From positions 1 to 64,000 of the forward strand of contig NZ_KB903439.1 in NCBI RefSeq assembly GCF_000379765.1: a stretch of DNA of 64,000 nt, read 5' to 3'. Positions 45,275-54,650 of the stretch are shown one piece after another; the first letter of the stretch is position 1, and each line of letters opens with the position of its first letter. The position numbers and the translations under genes are program-made. The stretch comes from Flexithrix dorotheae DSM 6795 (lineage in GTDB: Bacteria; Bacteroidota; Bacteroidia; Cytophagales; Flammeovirgaceae). Under the pieces are notes generated by a model. It did not search any database. It was given only the letters and a program-made list of their open reading frames with translations, and was not told the DNA's origin.

Positions 45275-45439
45275 TTAGCAGGAAATATTTCATAAGGCAA
45301 CTTTGTAAATAATCACCAGAAAAACATCAGGCAATCTATACCAGGTGATTTCAGTTAAATAATAATTTGAATAACACTATTTAAAATTCTCTTATTTTGC
45401 TAGTTTTAAGCCTGGTTTAACTGATTTTATTTCCCGGAT

Positions 45440-45859
45440 TTGAGCAAAAAAATAGCCCTTATCATCATGTTTTTTATCCTTGGAATACTCCTGATATTCC
45501 ACATCCTCATTTTTGCCCAAATACTCCCCTATGATATGATTTGGGCAGGAAAATTAAATTCTGTGGAGGAAATGAAAAAATTTGAAACTGTTTCCCTTTT
45601 AGTCAATAGCTTTATTTTAATCATCCTGATTATAAAGTTTAAACTGATAGAAAAAGCAAAGAATAACTGGGTTATTGATTTCTTCATTTGGGTCTTTGTA
45701 GTCTTTTTTGCTTTCAATACAATTGGTAACCTATTTGCCAAAAATAAATATGAACTGATCATTGGGGGACTACTCACCCTTACCTGCTCATTTTTGTGCT
45801 ATAAAATTGTGCAAAAGACTGTAAATTCCAGTGAGAAAAAGCCACTTGAGGGGCAATAG
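45440..45859 (+). CDS. Small integral membrane protein
   Basis: A 139-residue protein with four predicted membrane helices (about 4-24, 45-67, 75-97, 100-125). The frame opens with TTG at 45440 (MSKKIALIIMFF) and an internal ATG at about 45467 is an alternative. No family is recognised. It lies 165 bases after the AraC gene. Confidence 0.6.
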   Translation: MSKKIALIIMFFILGILLIFHILIFAQILPYDMIWAGKLNSVEEMKKFETVSLLVNSFILIILIIKFKLIEKAKNNWVIDFFIWVFVVFFAFNTIGNLFAKNKYELIIGGLLTLTCSFLCYKIVQKTVNSSEKKPLEGQ

Positions 45860-46173
45860 GATTATTTATAAATTTGTACCAGGTTATCAATACAAATTAT
45901 AATAACAGAAAAATTTCTAACTGGTACCATACAAAAAAAAGTACCCTACATTTATAAGATACTTTTCACAAGGTTTATTTGAAGTGAATTCTACACACTA
46001 AGATATTTCAAAGTTATTTTGATGATATGAATCCAGAATTAAGGGGTAATGGCCTAATGATGAAATTTTTTGGTTTCACTTTTTTCCCATCTGAAAATTT
46101 TTGAAATTGAAATCAAAACAGTTCTAATGATTTTCACTTCTTTCATTAATTTTTCATTTAAAGAAACAGAAAA
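45860..46173. other. Intergenic region before the EEP gene
   Basis: No gene. A 10-base imperfect inverted repeat GTACCAGG/CTGGTAC at about 45876-45927 and the sequence TAAATTTG at 45869-45876, which matches the Bacteroidota -7 box, were seen, without a convincing -33 box. Confidence 0.4.
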
Positions 46174-46980
46174 ATGAACAATACATTTCAAAATTCTTCA
46201 GCAAGAGTAGGTGCATGGAATTTAGGTGGATATGGAGGAATCCCTGATGAGCGAATAGCCAAACAGGTGGAAGGGCTTACATTAATGGATGCAGAAGTAT
46301 TGGCTTTGGTGGAAGTGAACCCCATCGAAGTAATCCAAAAATTACAGGATGGACTTGCGGAAAATGGATTAAATTATAAGCATAAAATTTTAAAGCAAAA
46401 CAATGATTTAAATATCGGGATTTTATTTAAGGAAGGGATTGAAGTGGGCGAACCATTCTTATTGGAAAATTCGGATTTAAATCTTCCTGAAAGACGAAAA
46501 GCCTTTGTAATTGAGGTAAAGGTGGGAAATTTTGATTTTATCATGATTATTGTTCACCTTAAATCCGGCAGAGGAAAAGGAGATCAGAAATTGCGTGACG
46601 AACAGGCCAAAGTAATTGGTGAATTTATTACCAAATTGAGAGACGAAAGTCGGGAAGATATTCTTCTTGTGGGAGATTTCAATATGATTCCCGGAGAGGA
46701 TGTAAGTAATTTTCATCATCTGGGAGGAGATGATTTAATGAATTTTATTTCCTCATGGGACCTGCAAGACCGATACTCTCACATTCTTGAAGCAGGCAGG
46801 GCAAATCTTTTGGATGGATTTGCCATCAGCAGAACATTTAGTACTGAGTATATCCGGGGTAGTTTAAGATTATTTCAGATGCACTGGGCCATGAATATGG
46901 GACGGGAGCGATTTAGAAAAACGGTATCCGATCACCTGCCTTTTGTAGCTAATTTTAGAATTACCAAAAGGGGAGAGTAA
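46174..46980 (+). CDS. Endonuclease/exonuclease/phosphatase (EEP) family protein
   Basis: A 268-residue protein with the EEP fold: N-terminal GAWNLGGYG, Glu in LALVEVNP, HLKSGRG, DILLVGDFNMIP and a final SDHLPFV motif. These are the metal and catalytic residues of the phosphodiesterase family. Members cleave DNA, RNA or phospholipid/phosphoinositide esters; the substrate cannot be told. No signal peptide is seen, so it is probably cytoplasmic. Confidence 0.85.
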   Translation: MNNTFQNSSARVGAWNLGGYGGIPDERIAKQVEGLTLMDAEVLALVEVNPIEVIQKLQDGLAENGLNYKHKILKQNNDLNIGILFKEGIEVGEPFLLENSDLNLPERRKAFVIEVKVGNFDFIMIIVHLKSGRGKGDQKLRDEQAKVIGEFITKLRDESREDILLVGDFNMIPGEDVSNFHHLGGDDLMNFISSWDLQDRYSHILEAGRANLLDGFAISRTFSTEYIRGSLRLFQMHWAMNMGRERFRKTVSDHLPFVANFRITKRGE

Positions 46981-46990
46981 GCACCCGTGC

Positions 46991-47017
46991 TCCACACCGG
47001 GTATTCCACACCGGGTA
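46991..47017. repeat. Tandem 13-base repeat after the EEP gene
   Basis: TCCACACCGGGTA occurs twice (46991-47003 and 47005-47017). It is followed by a small hairpin (ATTATTTC/GAAATAGTAAT, near 47018-47042). It probably ends the EEP transcript, but a T run is missing. Confidence 0.5.
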
Positions 47018-47152
47018 CTATTATTTCCGAGAAATAGTAATCTCTCTATCAGTCTTTTATGGCAAAATAAAACACGATTAATTATGAATTACTACTTAAA
47101 TAAATTTTACACTCCCCTTTTTTGCTTTTCAACTGACAGGAATTAAAATAAC

Positions 47153-49024
47153 TTAATTATCCACTGCCCTGAAAAAAGTACCTGACCCTACATAATTATC
47201 TTTTCCTCTCCAGTCAGGTTTCCAAAACAATTTAGATTCATGGCTTCCATCCATATCGTAGTCAGTGACCACCAGATTCAACCTAAAAGTTTTCCAATCT
47301 TCATCCTGCATTTTTTTGAAGTATTCCATCGGCAATGCCAATTCCAGGGTATATCCATTTTCGGTTCTATTCCAGGCGGATTCAGGCTGAACTTCCATAT
47401 ATTTTTTGCCATACAATCCTTCCCCTTCCAATGGACTTTGACCAAAATACATCCAGTCTTTAAATGGGCGACTCCCATCTCCATGGGCACTGACCGTCAG
47501 TGGTCTTGCATCCAATAATACACTTACCCCATCTTGTTCAGCAGGTAATCGGCCGGGAGCTGCAATTATTTCATCATCTGTTACATTTACTGCTATATAC
47601 CAAAAATCCTCATCATACCTGACATCGAACTCAAAGGAAGCATCTTCTGCACCACTATGTGAAAAAGGATTGGCTTCAAGGAACATCGATTTTTCCGAAG
47701 AAAAAGACAATTTTCCCCAATCTTCCAGGTTTCCATCTATCTTAATCTCTTCAGAAGTACTTTCAATATTTTTCTGTGTTTCAGGGAATAAATTAATTTC
47801 CGAATCCCATTCAACTTTTGGGTGATTTTCCGGTAGGTAGGCCGCTTTGCACCGCATTTTTAATGGTCTAATTTCCTTTAAATCCTGATTCGGTGTAATC
47901 ACCAAATCCAGCATTTCCACCGAATTGGGCTTTAGGGTTTTAGTAATTTCAGCCATGCTCGGAATTAATTGCGTATTAGCCTGAAAATCTATTGTTACTT
48001 CCAGGGGCACATCACTATCATTGGTCAGCTTAATTTGAGGACTGGCTTCTTCAAAGTTATCTCCCAAAACAAATACCGGCTCTGCAACCACAGGAAATTT
48101 TCTTCCCAGAGGATGAATCCATTTTGCCACATCATCAGTTACCACATCCTCTCCCCAGATCCCTTCTAACATTAAATTGGCAATGATTGGGCCCTCATCT
48201 GTCATTGTAATCCAAACTACGTGATCGAATTCCCCAAAAGACGGTCCTCTTAAGCTACTTCCCCCACCAGTGGTGGCCAGTATGAAATATTTGCCATTAT
48301 TCCTTTCGTATTTTACATATTGGTGATTATGACCTACGAATACCGAGTGTTTTCTATCCTTTAGCATGTTTTCTACATCCGGCCATCTTCCAGGTGCCTT
48401 TTGGTTCCAAAGGGGTTGATGCATAAAAACCAGCGTCCATTTTACATCCTGGTTTTCCTCCAGGGTTTTTTGAATGTATTCAAATTGTTCATCTTCAATA
48501 GCCCCTCTTCCAGAACCTTTGGTAGCTTCTTCGCTGTTGAGGCATAAGAACAAGACATCTTTATAAGTAAAATGGTAATAGGATGGCCCAAATAATTTTT
48601 TCCAGTTTTCGGCCAAAACCGGATTGGTATAATCATGATTGCCAGGCACATAGAAAAAAGGCACACTTAAGCTGTCAATAAAACCATTAAATTCCTTCCA
48701 CTGACGGTCAATTTCTTCCTGATTTTCTGTGTAACCCTCAATTAAATCTCCTACACTCATTACAAATTCGGGTTGTAAGATATTAAGCTTATTAATGGCA
48801 TCGGGGAAAACACCAGGCCGATGGCCACCAGTGCGATCGGTCACAATCGCAAATTGGAATGTAGAAGGATTATTATTCAACTTTAGATTATTCCAGGGCT
48901 TAGGTCCTTCGGGAATGTCCACAATTATTTTTGCTCCGGTTTCCTGAGCAAAAGAAACCAGTGACGGCACAAAAAAGAGAGTAATGCAAGTAAAATAAAG
49001 GTACGTTTTAGCGTAAAATTTCAT
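47153..49024 (-). CDS. Metallophosphoesterase fused to a CBM9-like domain
   Basis: A 623-residue secreted protein using the ATG at 49024, which gives a clean signal peptide (MKFYAKTYLYFTCITLFF...VSFAQ); a longer frame reaches 49111. The calcineurin-like core (about 40-300) has VTDRTGG, SVGDLIEG, PGNHDY and GHNHQYV metal-binding motifs. A beta-rich linker follows, and a CBM9-like sandwich (about 420-620, starting IKIDGNLEDWGKL). The fusion suggests a phosphate-ester hydrolase targeted to a glycan. Not linked to any neighbour by operon. Confidence 0.85.
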   Translation of the reverse strand: MKFYAKTYLYFTCITLFFVPSLVSFAQETGAKIIVDIPEGPKPWNNLKLNNNPSTFQFAIVTDRTGGHRPGVFPDAINKLNILQPEFVMSVGDLIEGYTENQEEIDRQWKEFNGFIDSLSVPFFYVPGNHDYTNPVLAENWKKLFGPSYYHFTYKDVLFLCLNSEEATKGSGRGAIEDEQFEYIQKTLEENQDVKWTLVFMHQPLWNQKAPGRWPDVENMLKDRKHSVFVGHNHQYVKYERNNGKYFILATTGGGSSLRGPSFGEFDHVVWITMTDEGPIIANLMLEGIWGEDVVTDDVAKWIHPLGRKFPVVAEPVFVLGDNFEEASPQIKLTNDSDVPLEVTIDFQANTQLIPSMAEITKTLKPNSVEMLDLVITPNQDLKEIRPLKMRCKAAYLPENHPKVEWDSEINLFPETQKNIESTSEEIKIDGNLEDWGKLSFSSEKSMFLEANPFSHSGAEDASFEFDVRYDEDFWYIAVNVTDDEIIAAPGRLPAEQDGVSVLLDARPLTVSAHGDGSRPFKDWMYFGQSPLEGEGLYGKKYMEVQPESAWNRTENGYTLELALPMEYFKKMQDEDWKTFRLNLVVTDYDMDGSHESKLFWKPDWRGKDNYVGSGTFFRAVDN

Positions 49025-49895
49025 TTGATTTTTTGTTTTGAAATTAGGAAATAAAACAGGCCTAAAGGAGAATAAAATGTTAAGAAATGAAGACATTTTT
49101 CCCAGGGTCAAAACTGGCTATCATCGAAAGGATCAATTCTTTAAAACAAATTGCTTTTATAGGAATTAATTTACAAAAAAAAACCATCCCAAAATAATCT
49201 GAAATGGTTAATTGATGCAAGAAGAATAAAAGAGAAAAAGTTTTCCCTAAGAATTATCGATTTCAAAAATAGAATTCAAATATTTTCTTTAAATGAATAG
49301 GAAATGAATTTTGATCCTTTTGTCTTTATCCATCTGTATCCTCCCGGAATTTCCCGGTAATTTGAATTTATGCTGTCATATCCACAATAGATTGCATAAT
49401 CCAATTTAAAATTAGTGGATGGGGAATTTTCTTTCTATCTTTAATTCCTCAACTTATTCTTTACCTTCACCTTTTCAATAACAAAATACTTAAAGACAGG
49501 ATATACTTGACTATAAGTATGGAATATTTTGCCATCTCTTGGATTACTCGGTTTCTTCCGCTAAATTGTTTACTTGAATGGAAATAAATTTGGGGATTAA
49601 AACTAGTTAATGTATTTCCTTAGAGGGAGTTTAAAATTTAGGTTTTCCGAAATGTCGGACCAAAGCGAAAACGTACAGTTTTGGGTTCTCACGATTAAAG
49701 AAAATTTTTGAATAGCAGCGAGCGCTATTTGGAAATTTTATTTTGAAGTGAGGTTTCATAAATGGGCGTTTGCAGCGAAACAGTTAAAATTTAAACATGC
49801 TCTCATGATGACTCCATAAAACCCAGCCAGCCCAATTATTTTAATAAAAATTTAAAAATATCAAGATCACTCTACTTCTATCAAATCAAATTTAT
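49025..49895. other. Divergent intergenic region holding repeat copy B
   Basis: No gene is recognised. It contains palindromic element copy B (49622-49803), which ends 92 bases before the next start. Confidence 0.6.
49622..49803 (+). repeat. Palindromic MITE-like element, copy B
   Basis: 182 bases, the longest copy. It starts AGAGGGAGTTTAAAATTT and ends AAATTTAAACATGCTCT. It shares the last 80 bases almost exactly with copy A. It carries an extra segment CCGAAATGTCGG near 49645-49660, a small hairpin absent from A and C. Same orientation as the others. Confidence 0.85.
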
Positions 49896-51512
49896 ATGAA
49901 AACCATATTCTCCATTTTGGCTTCCTTTTTAATTTTATGTTCCTGCCAACCTGCTAAAGATTCTGGTGAGAAGGCTTCCCATTTGGGAGATTTACAACAT
50001 GAATTTAATATATCGGAGGAGGCAGCAGTACCATTTAACAAGGGGTTGTTGTTATTACACAGTTTTGAATATGAGGATGCCCGGGAATCTTTTCAGGAAG
50101 CCATAAAAGCGGACCCGGGTGAAATGATGGCCTACTGGGGTGAAACCATGTCTTATTATAAGGCCCTTTGGGGACTTCAGGATATAGAAGCCGGACGTGA
50201 AGTCATGAATAAATTGGGGAAAACAAAAGAGGAAAGACTTGAAAAGGCGGATAATGAACTGGAAAAAGATTTCTGGCTAGGGATTGAAATATTATATGGA
50301 GAAGGAGAACTGGCAGATCGAAATAAAGCATATGCCAAACATATGGAAGCGCTTTACCAAAAGCATCCGGGAAATCAGGAAGTAGCTGCCTTTTATGCCC
50401 TGGGCCTGATGTGGTCTGTTCCTTTGGGAAGAGATGAAGAAGTTTTTAATAAATCTGCTAAAGTTGCAGAAGGTATTCTGGAAGAAAACCCAAACCATCC
50501 CGGAGCCATTCATTATATTATTCACGCTTACGATGATCCTAAATACGCTCAGTTTGCCACTGAAGCGGCAAATAAATATGCTAAAACGGCTCCGGATGCT
50601 GCCCATGCCTTACATATGCCTTCCCATATTTATCTGGCAATGGGCATGTGGAATGATGTAGTCTCCTCTAATGAAGCTTCCTATGCGGCCAGTGTGAAAA
50701 GAATGGAGCTTAAAGGCCTAGATGACAAAGCACGGGGATATCATTCCTACTCCTGGTTACATTATGGATATTTACAACAAGGCAGGTATGAGGATGCCCG
50801 AAAACTCCTGGATGACATGATGACTTATACAGAAAGGTCACCTTCAAACGGTGCACGCAGCTATCTGATCAGCATGCAAAATATGCAACTAATTGCCACC
50901 GGGAAATGGGCCCAAAAAGCTGCTCCCATGTTTGTGGATTATGAAGACCTTGCACTAACTACAAAAGCACAACAAAATTTCTTTAAAAGTATGCTGGCCT
51001 TTCAACAAAATGATGTGGCTGCCATTAGGGAGGAAATCAAGAAAACAGAAACCCTTTATGATGTAGCTAAGCTGGAGGTTTCAGCCGGTGGAATAGCCCG
51101 ATGCAGTGCTGGACCCACCAGATATGCCCCAAATAAGGAGAGCCTGAACAGGGCCAATATTATAATCCATCAAATGAAGGCCATGGCAGCTCTTTTGGAA
51201 AAGGATAATAAAAATGCAGAAACAAATTTCCAAAAAGCAGCTGAATTGGAAACCAACTCGGAATATTCTTATGGTCCACCGGATATCCCCTATCCATCAT
51301 TCGAACTATATGCCAATTGGCTGATGGAAAATGAGCGCTACGAAGAGGCAATTGTTCAATATGATCTAAGTCTCAAAAGAGCTCCCGGACGGGCTATGGC
51401 TTTAAATGGAAAAATGAATGCTTTAAAAAAATTGGGCAAAACTGAAGAGGCAAAGGAAACCCAGAAAGATTTAAACGCTTTTTGGAAAGGGGAACAAATA
51501 GCAAGTATTTAG
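49896..51512 (+). CDS. TPR-repeat lipoprotein
   Basis: A 538-residue lipoprotein (lipobox LILCSC, Cys18). Repeated helix-pair segments (HSFEYEDARESFQEAIKADP, then others to residue 520) are tetratricopeptide repeats. It also carries the family-specific segment HAYDDPKYAQFA...HALHMPSHIYLAMG seen in a group of Bacteroidota TPR lipoproteins of unknown role. Probably a periplasmic scaffold. It lies between two copies of the palindromic element; its TAG stop shares two bases with copy C at 51511. Confidence 0.85.
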   Translation: MKTIFSILASFLILCSCQPAKDSGEKASHLGDLQHEFNISEEAAVPFNKGLLLLHSFEYEDARESFQEAIKADPGEMMAYWGETMSYYKALWGLQDIEAGREVMNKLGKTKEERLEKADNELEKDFWLGIEILYGEGELADRNKAYAKHMEALYQKHPGNQEVAAFYALGLMWSVPLGRDEEVFNKSAKVAEGILEENPNHPGAIHYIIHAYDDPKYAQFATEAANKYAKTAPDAAHALHMPSHIYLAMGMWNDVVSSNEASYAASVKRMELKGLDDKARGYHSYSWLHYGYLQQGRYEDARKLLDDMMTYTERSPSNGARSYLISMQNMQLIATGKWAQKAAPMFVDYEDLALTTKAQQNFFKSMLAFQQNDVAAIREEIKKTETLYDVAKLEVSAGGIARCSAGPTRYAPNKESLNRANIIIHQMKAMAALLEKDNKNAETNFQKAAELETNSEYSYGPPDIPYPSFELYANWLMENERYEEAIVQYDLSLKRAPGRAMALNGKMNALKKLGKTEEAKETQKDLNAFWKGEQIASI

Positions 51513-51674
51513 AGCGTGTTTAAAATTGGAGGTTTTTGCTTGAAAACCTCCAGTTTTGGGTTCTCACTTCAAAAGAAAATTATTGAATTGCAGCGCTATT
51601 TGGAAAATTTCTTTTGAAGTGAGGTTTCGTAATTGGGCGTTTGCAACGAAACAGTTAAAATTTAAACATGCTCT
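51511..51674 (+). repeat. Palindromic MITE-like element, copy C
   Basis: 164 bases, starting AGAGCGTGTTTAAAATT and ending AATTTAAACATGCTCT. Inner arms GGAGGTTTT/AAAACCTCC and CACTTCAAAAGAAA/TTTCTTTTGAAGTG form long stems. It sits between the convergent TPR and sulfotransferase genes, so it may also act as a terminator. Its first two bases complete the TAG stop of the TPR gene. Confidence 0.9.
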
Positions 51675-51711
51675 TAGTTTAACCTGAAATGTGCTGACTA
51701 ATCCGGGAAAG

Positions 51712-52836
51712 TTAATCGTCATAAATTTCAAGCTCTGCAGGAACGGTATAATGCCATTGTTCCATGGCAAAATTGAGTTTGTTCACTACTCTGGTCAGCT
51801 CTTTTCGTGATATTTTATAACCATTTTTCCGATGTCCATTCTGTGATTCCAAATATTGGGAAAAGACCGGTTCCAGTTCATTATACTCTCCGATGCTCAA
51901 TTTCGAATATATTTTTTCAAGCTCGCTTAATGGTCTGTCTTTAAGATGTTCGTAACGAATTTCTATGAGATTGTGCTCATGGCACAACTTTTTATCAGAC
52001 AAGTAATCATTCAATAACATGACATATAAATCCAAAATCATATGGGATATTTCTTCATTTGAAAAAATTTCAAGGTTAAGCGTAGGAAATAATTCGGTAA
52101 AAAACTTCTTGGTGGACAAATAAACAATTACGGGATTCCTGATTAGGAAGATAAATTTAGCATGGGGGAAAATTTCAAGCAGGGTTAAAATTCTTCCGGT
52201 GTTCACAGGATTTTTTAAAATTAATCTTTCTCCTTTAGTATTCACCAGGGCCTTACCTGCCATTTCCTTAAACAACCCCTTCCACTTTTCTTTTTCACGA
52301 TCTGACAACCCATTAAACCTGACATATTTTTTATACAAAAGGTAGTAATTGGAAGGAAAGTAAAAAAAGTGGTAAAAGGACTGATGGGTAATATTGCTTA
52401 AAGCATATTCATCTTCCTGTGGATAATCCACATTTATTTTCATTCCATCGCCTGGCCTTTCCCCAGGCATCAAACTCCTCATAAAATTTTTAAAAATAAA
52501 CTTACTTTTCAGGTTATTGGGATAAACAGACTGATAAGTAGTAACATACCCTGCTTCAGGATCTGTAGTTAGTAAATTATGTAAAAAAGTAGTCCCACTT
52601 CGCCAGTGGCCAATGATAAAAACGGGGGCTTTAGCTAACTCAACCGAACGCTGTTTTTTTTTAAATATCAAATGCTCAAACCAATGAAAAGGAGTACTAA
52701 TGGCCACTAAAATAAAGGTAAGCCCTACCTTGAGCAGGTGTTTGAAACCAGGTTTATTCCCGGCTAAAACCCTCAGGAAATTGGGAAGTGTAGTACCTGC
52801 CAATGGGGAAATTGGGGGAAGTTTAAACTTTGACAT
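51712..52836 (-). CDS. Sulfotransferase family protein
   Basis: A 374-residue protein. The PAPS-binding 5'-phosphosulfate loop is visible as IIGHWRSGTTFLHNLL (about 74-89), and the 3'-phosphate site as FLIRNPVIVYLST (about 220-232). A hydrophobic segment near the N-terminus (about 33-50) could be a membrane anchor. It transfers sulfate from PAPS to a hydroxyl of an unknown acceptor, perhaps a lipid or glycan. It has no operon partner, although a sulfatase gene lies 10 kb away. Confidence 0.85.
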   Translation of the reverse strand: MSKFKLPPISPLAGTTLPNFLRVLAGNKPGFKHLLKVGLTFILVAISTPFHWFEHLIFKKKQRSVELAKAPVFIIGHWRSGTTFLHNLLTTDPEAGYVTTYQSVYPNNLKSKFIFKNFMRSLMPGERPGDGMKINVDYPQEDEYALSNITHQSFYHFFYFPSNYYLLYKKYVRFNGLSDREKEKWKGLFKEMAGKALVNTKGERLILKNPVNTGRILTLLEIFPHAKFIFLIRNPVIVYLSTKKFFTELFPTLNLEIFSNEEISHMILDLYVMLLNDYLSDKKLCHEHNLIEIRYEHLKDRPLSELEKIYSKLSIGEYNELEPVFSQYLESQNGHRKNGYKISRKELTRVVNKLNFAMEQWHYTVPAELEIYDD

Positions 52837-53452
52837 AATTTACCCTTAATAATTAATGGATATTTCATCCATATTTCTGGTCTTCAAGGATTTAAAAAAC
52901 AAACTATATAATCGAACAGGGTATATTCCAAATGTAATTATTAATTAAGAATTTCAAAACTAAAACCCATCAACATATCTTAGAAATTTGGTATAATGCA
53001 ATCAAACCGAATTTACTTCCATCCCAGGCAAGCTTCCCGAAAATCCAATCTTTTATCCTTCATTTAGTCTATTTATTCCCTACCCTTAGCCCCATAACCG
53101 AGGTGGAAATTAATTTTTCTCCTCTGGAGTGATTCGGCATCCCGATGGTTTGACACTTCAAGGATACCGGGGAGGAGGTTTTAACTGTAATTATAAAAAA
53201 CAAACAGGTTTAATTTCAGATGGAAAATTTCCATCTTAGATAAGTTTTGCCCAGTAGCATTTTTAAAACGCTTTATCAACCCTTATAACTAAATTCGGAT
53301 TGAATTTCTAATTAATAGTATTTCCGGATTTCAATTCCAGAAAAGCACATTTTCCTGGTTAAATTTTAAATTTTTCCCTAAAAAAAGGGATTTACAGTTT
53401 CCCATAAATCCCTTTTAAATTTAAACCTAATTAAAAGACTGAATCTCAATTT
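52837..53452. other. Intergenic region upstream of the sulfotransferase
   Basis: No gene is recognised. It presumably carries the sulfotransferase promoter. Its right end holds the terminator of the sugar operon (53383-53416). Confidence 0.5.
53383..53416 (-). terminator. Intrinsic terminator of the sugar operon
   Basis: AAAAGGGATTTA pairs perfectly with TAAATCCCTTTT over a 10-base loop. Further A residues at the left give a T run on the minus strand. It lies 37 bases after the stop at 53453. Confidence 0.85.
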
Positions 53453-54613
53453 TTATTCCTCCCATTCCACACCGGTATCTTTCCAGCTTTTTGAATTAGC
53501 CGATTCAATGACACTTTCACAAACTTTTTGGGTTTGAAGAGCATCTTTAAAAGTTGGATGACAAGGTTCCCCTGTTTCTAAACTTTTGAAGAAATCCGCC
53601 AGTTGATGGACAAAGGTATGTTCATACCCAATAATTAAACCAGGCACCCACCATTTATCCATGTAGGGCTGATCTCCATCAGTCACTAATATCGATCTCC
53701 AACCTCTCACAATAGCATCATCCGAGTGGTCAAAATATTCAAGTCTGTTTAAATCATGCAAATCCCATTTAATTGAAGCATGCTCCCCATTGATCTCAAA
53801 AGTGTATAAGGCTTTATGCCCTCTTGCATATCTGGTAGATTCGAATAGTCCAAGCGAGCCATTATCAAAATGGCAATGGAATAAGCAGGCATCATCAATT
53901 CCCACTTTCTGGGTTTTTCCACTCAATTGATGAACCCGCTCTTTAATGAATGTTTCCGTCATGGCAGACACATCTTTTATACCACCATTCAGCCACATGG
54001 CAGTATCAATACAGTGAGCCAATAAATCACCCGTCACCCCGGAGCCAGCTGCATTTGCGTCCAGCCGCCATAAACCTTCACCACCCTGTGGCAATTCCGG
54101 ACTTATGGTCCAGTCTTGTAGAAAGTTGGCCCGGTAATGAAAAATCTTTCCTAATTTACCTGAATCAATAATATTTTTCGCCAGGGTTACAGCCGGAATC
54201 CTTCGGTAATTATACCAAATTGTATTTTTTACCCCTGCTTTTTCAATGGCATCTACCATTTTCTGACCTTCTTCCAAAGTTCGGGAAAGAGGTTTTTCAC
54301 ACAGAATCATTTTCCCGGCATTTGCAGCCGCAATGGCTATTTCCGCATGGGTGTCATTTGGAGTACAGATGTCTACTGCATCAATGTCTTCTCTGGCAAT
54401 CAGTGCTTTCCAGTCTGTCTCAAAAGATTCATATCCCCATTGTTTGGCAAATGCCTGTACCCTTTCCTTATTTCGGGAACAAGCTGCTTTCAATACGGGT
54501 TTATACTCAAGATCCGGGAAAAAATTAGCCAATCTGTTATAGCCATTGGAGTGGGTTCTTCCCATAAACCCACAACCTATTAATCCTATTCTTAATTCTT
54601 TTTGATTACTCAT
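53453..54613 (-). CDS. Gfo/Idh/MocA family NAD(P)-dependent sugar dehydrogenase
   Basis: A 386-residue oxidoreductase. The N-terminal Rossmann motif is [13 protein letters not shown], and the family signature [12 protein letters not shown] carries the catalytic Lys. C-terminal beta-sheet domain with the YRRIPAV and [12 protein letters not shown] segments, the latter containing the Asp/His pair of the active site. The family oxidises or reduces sugar ring carbons (often C3 of glucosides) or inositols. It is the last gene of the seven-gene minus-strand operon; the gap to the previous gene is 37 bases. It is cytoplasmic and probably acts on the product of the secreted enzymes. Confidence 0.92.
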   Translation of the reverse strand: MSNQKELRIGLIGCGFMGRTHSNGYNRLANFFPDLEYKPVLKAACSRNKERVQAFAKQWGYESFETDWKALIAREDIDAVDICTPNDTHAEIAIAAANAGKMILCEKPLSRTLEEGQKMVDAIEKAGVKNTIWYNYRRIPAVTLAKNIIDSGKLGKIFHYRANFLQDWTISPELPQGGEGLWRLDANAAGSGVTGDLLAHCIDTAMWLNGGIKDVSAMTETFIKERVHQLSGKTQKVGIDDACLFHCHFDNGSLGLFESTRYARGHKALYTFEINGEHASIKWDLHDLNRLEYFDHSDDAIVRGWRSILVTDGDQPYMDKWWVPGLIIGYEHTFVHQLADFFKSLETGEPCHPTFKDALQTQKVCESVIESANSKSWKDTGVEWEE

Positions 54614-54650
54614 TTCTTAATGATTTTCATTTTCAATTTTAAACAACTCA

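Noticed and set aside
1832-51674. Palindromic elements as REP/CRISPR repeats or as riboswitches
   Set aside because: Copies are far apart, have terminal inverted repeats and do not sit consistently before one gene class. A mobile-type explanation fits better, though two do precede genes for exported proteins.
49622-51674. Copies B and C as ends of a composite transposon carrying the TPR lipoprotein
   Set aside because: No transposase lies between them, both are in direct orientation, and no target duplication is visible at the outer ends.
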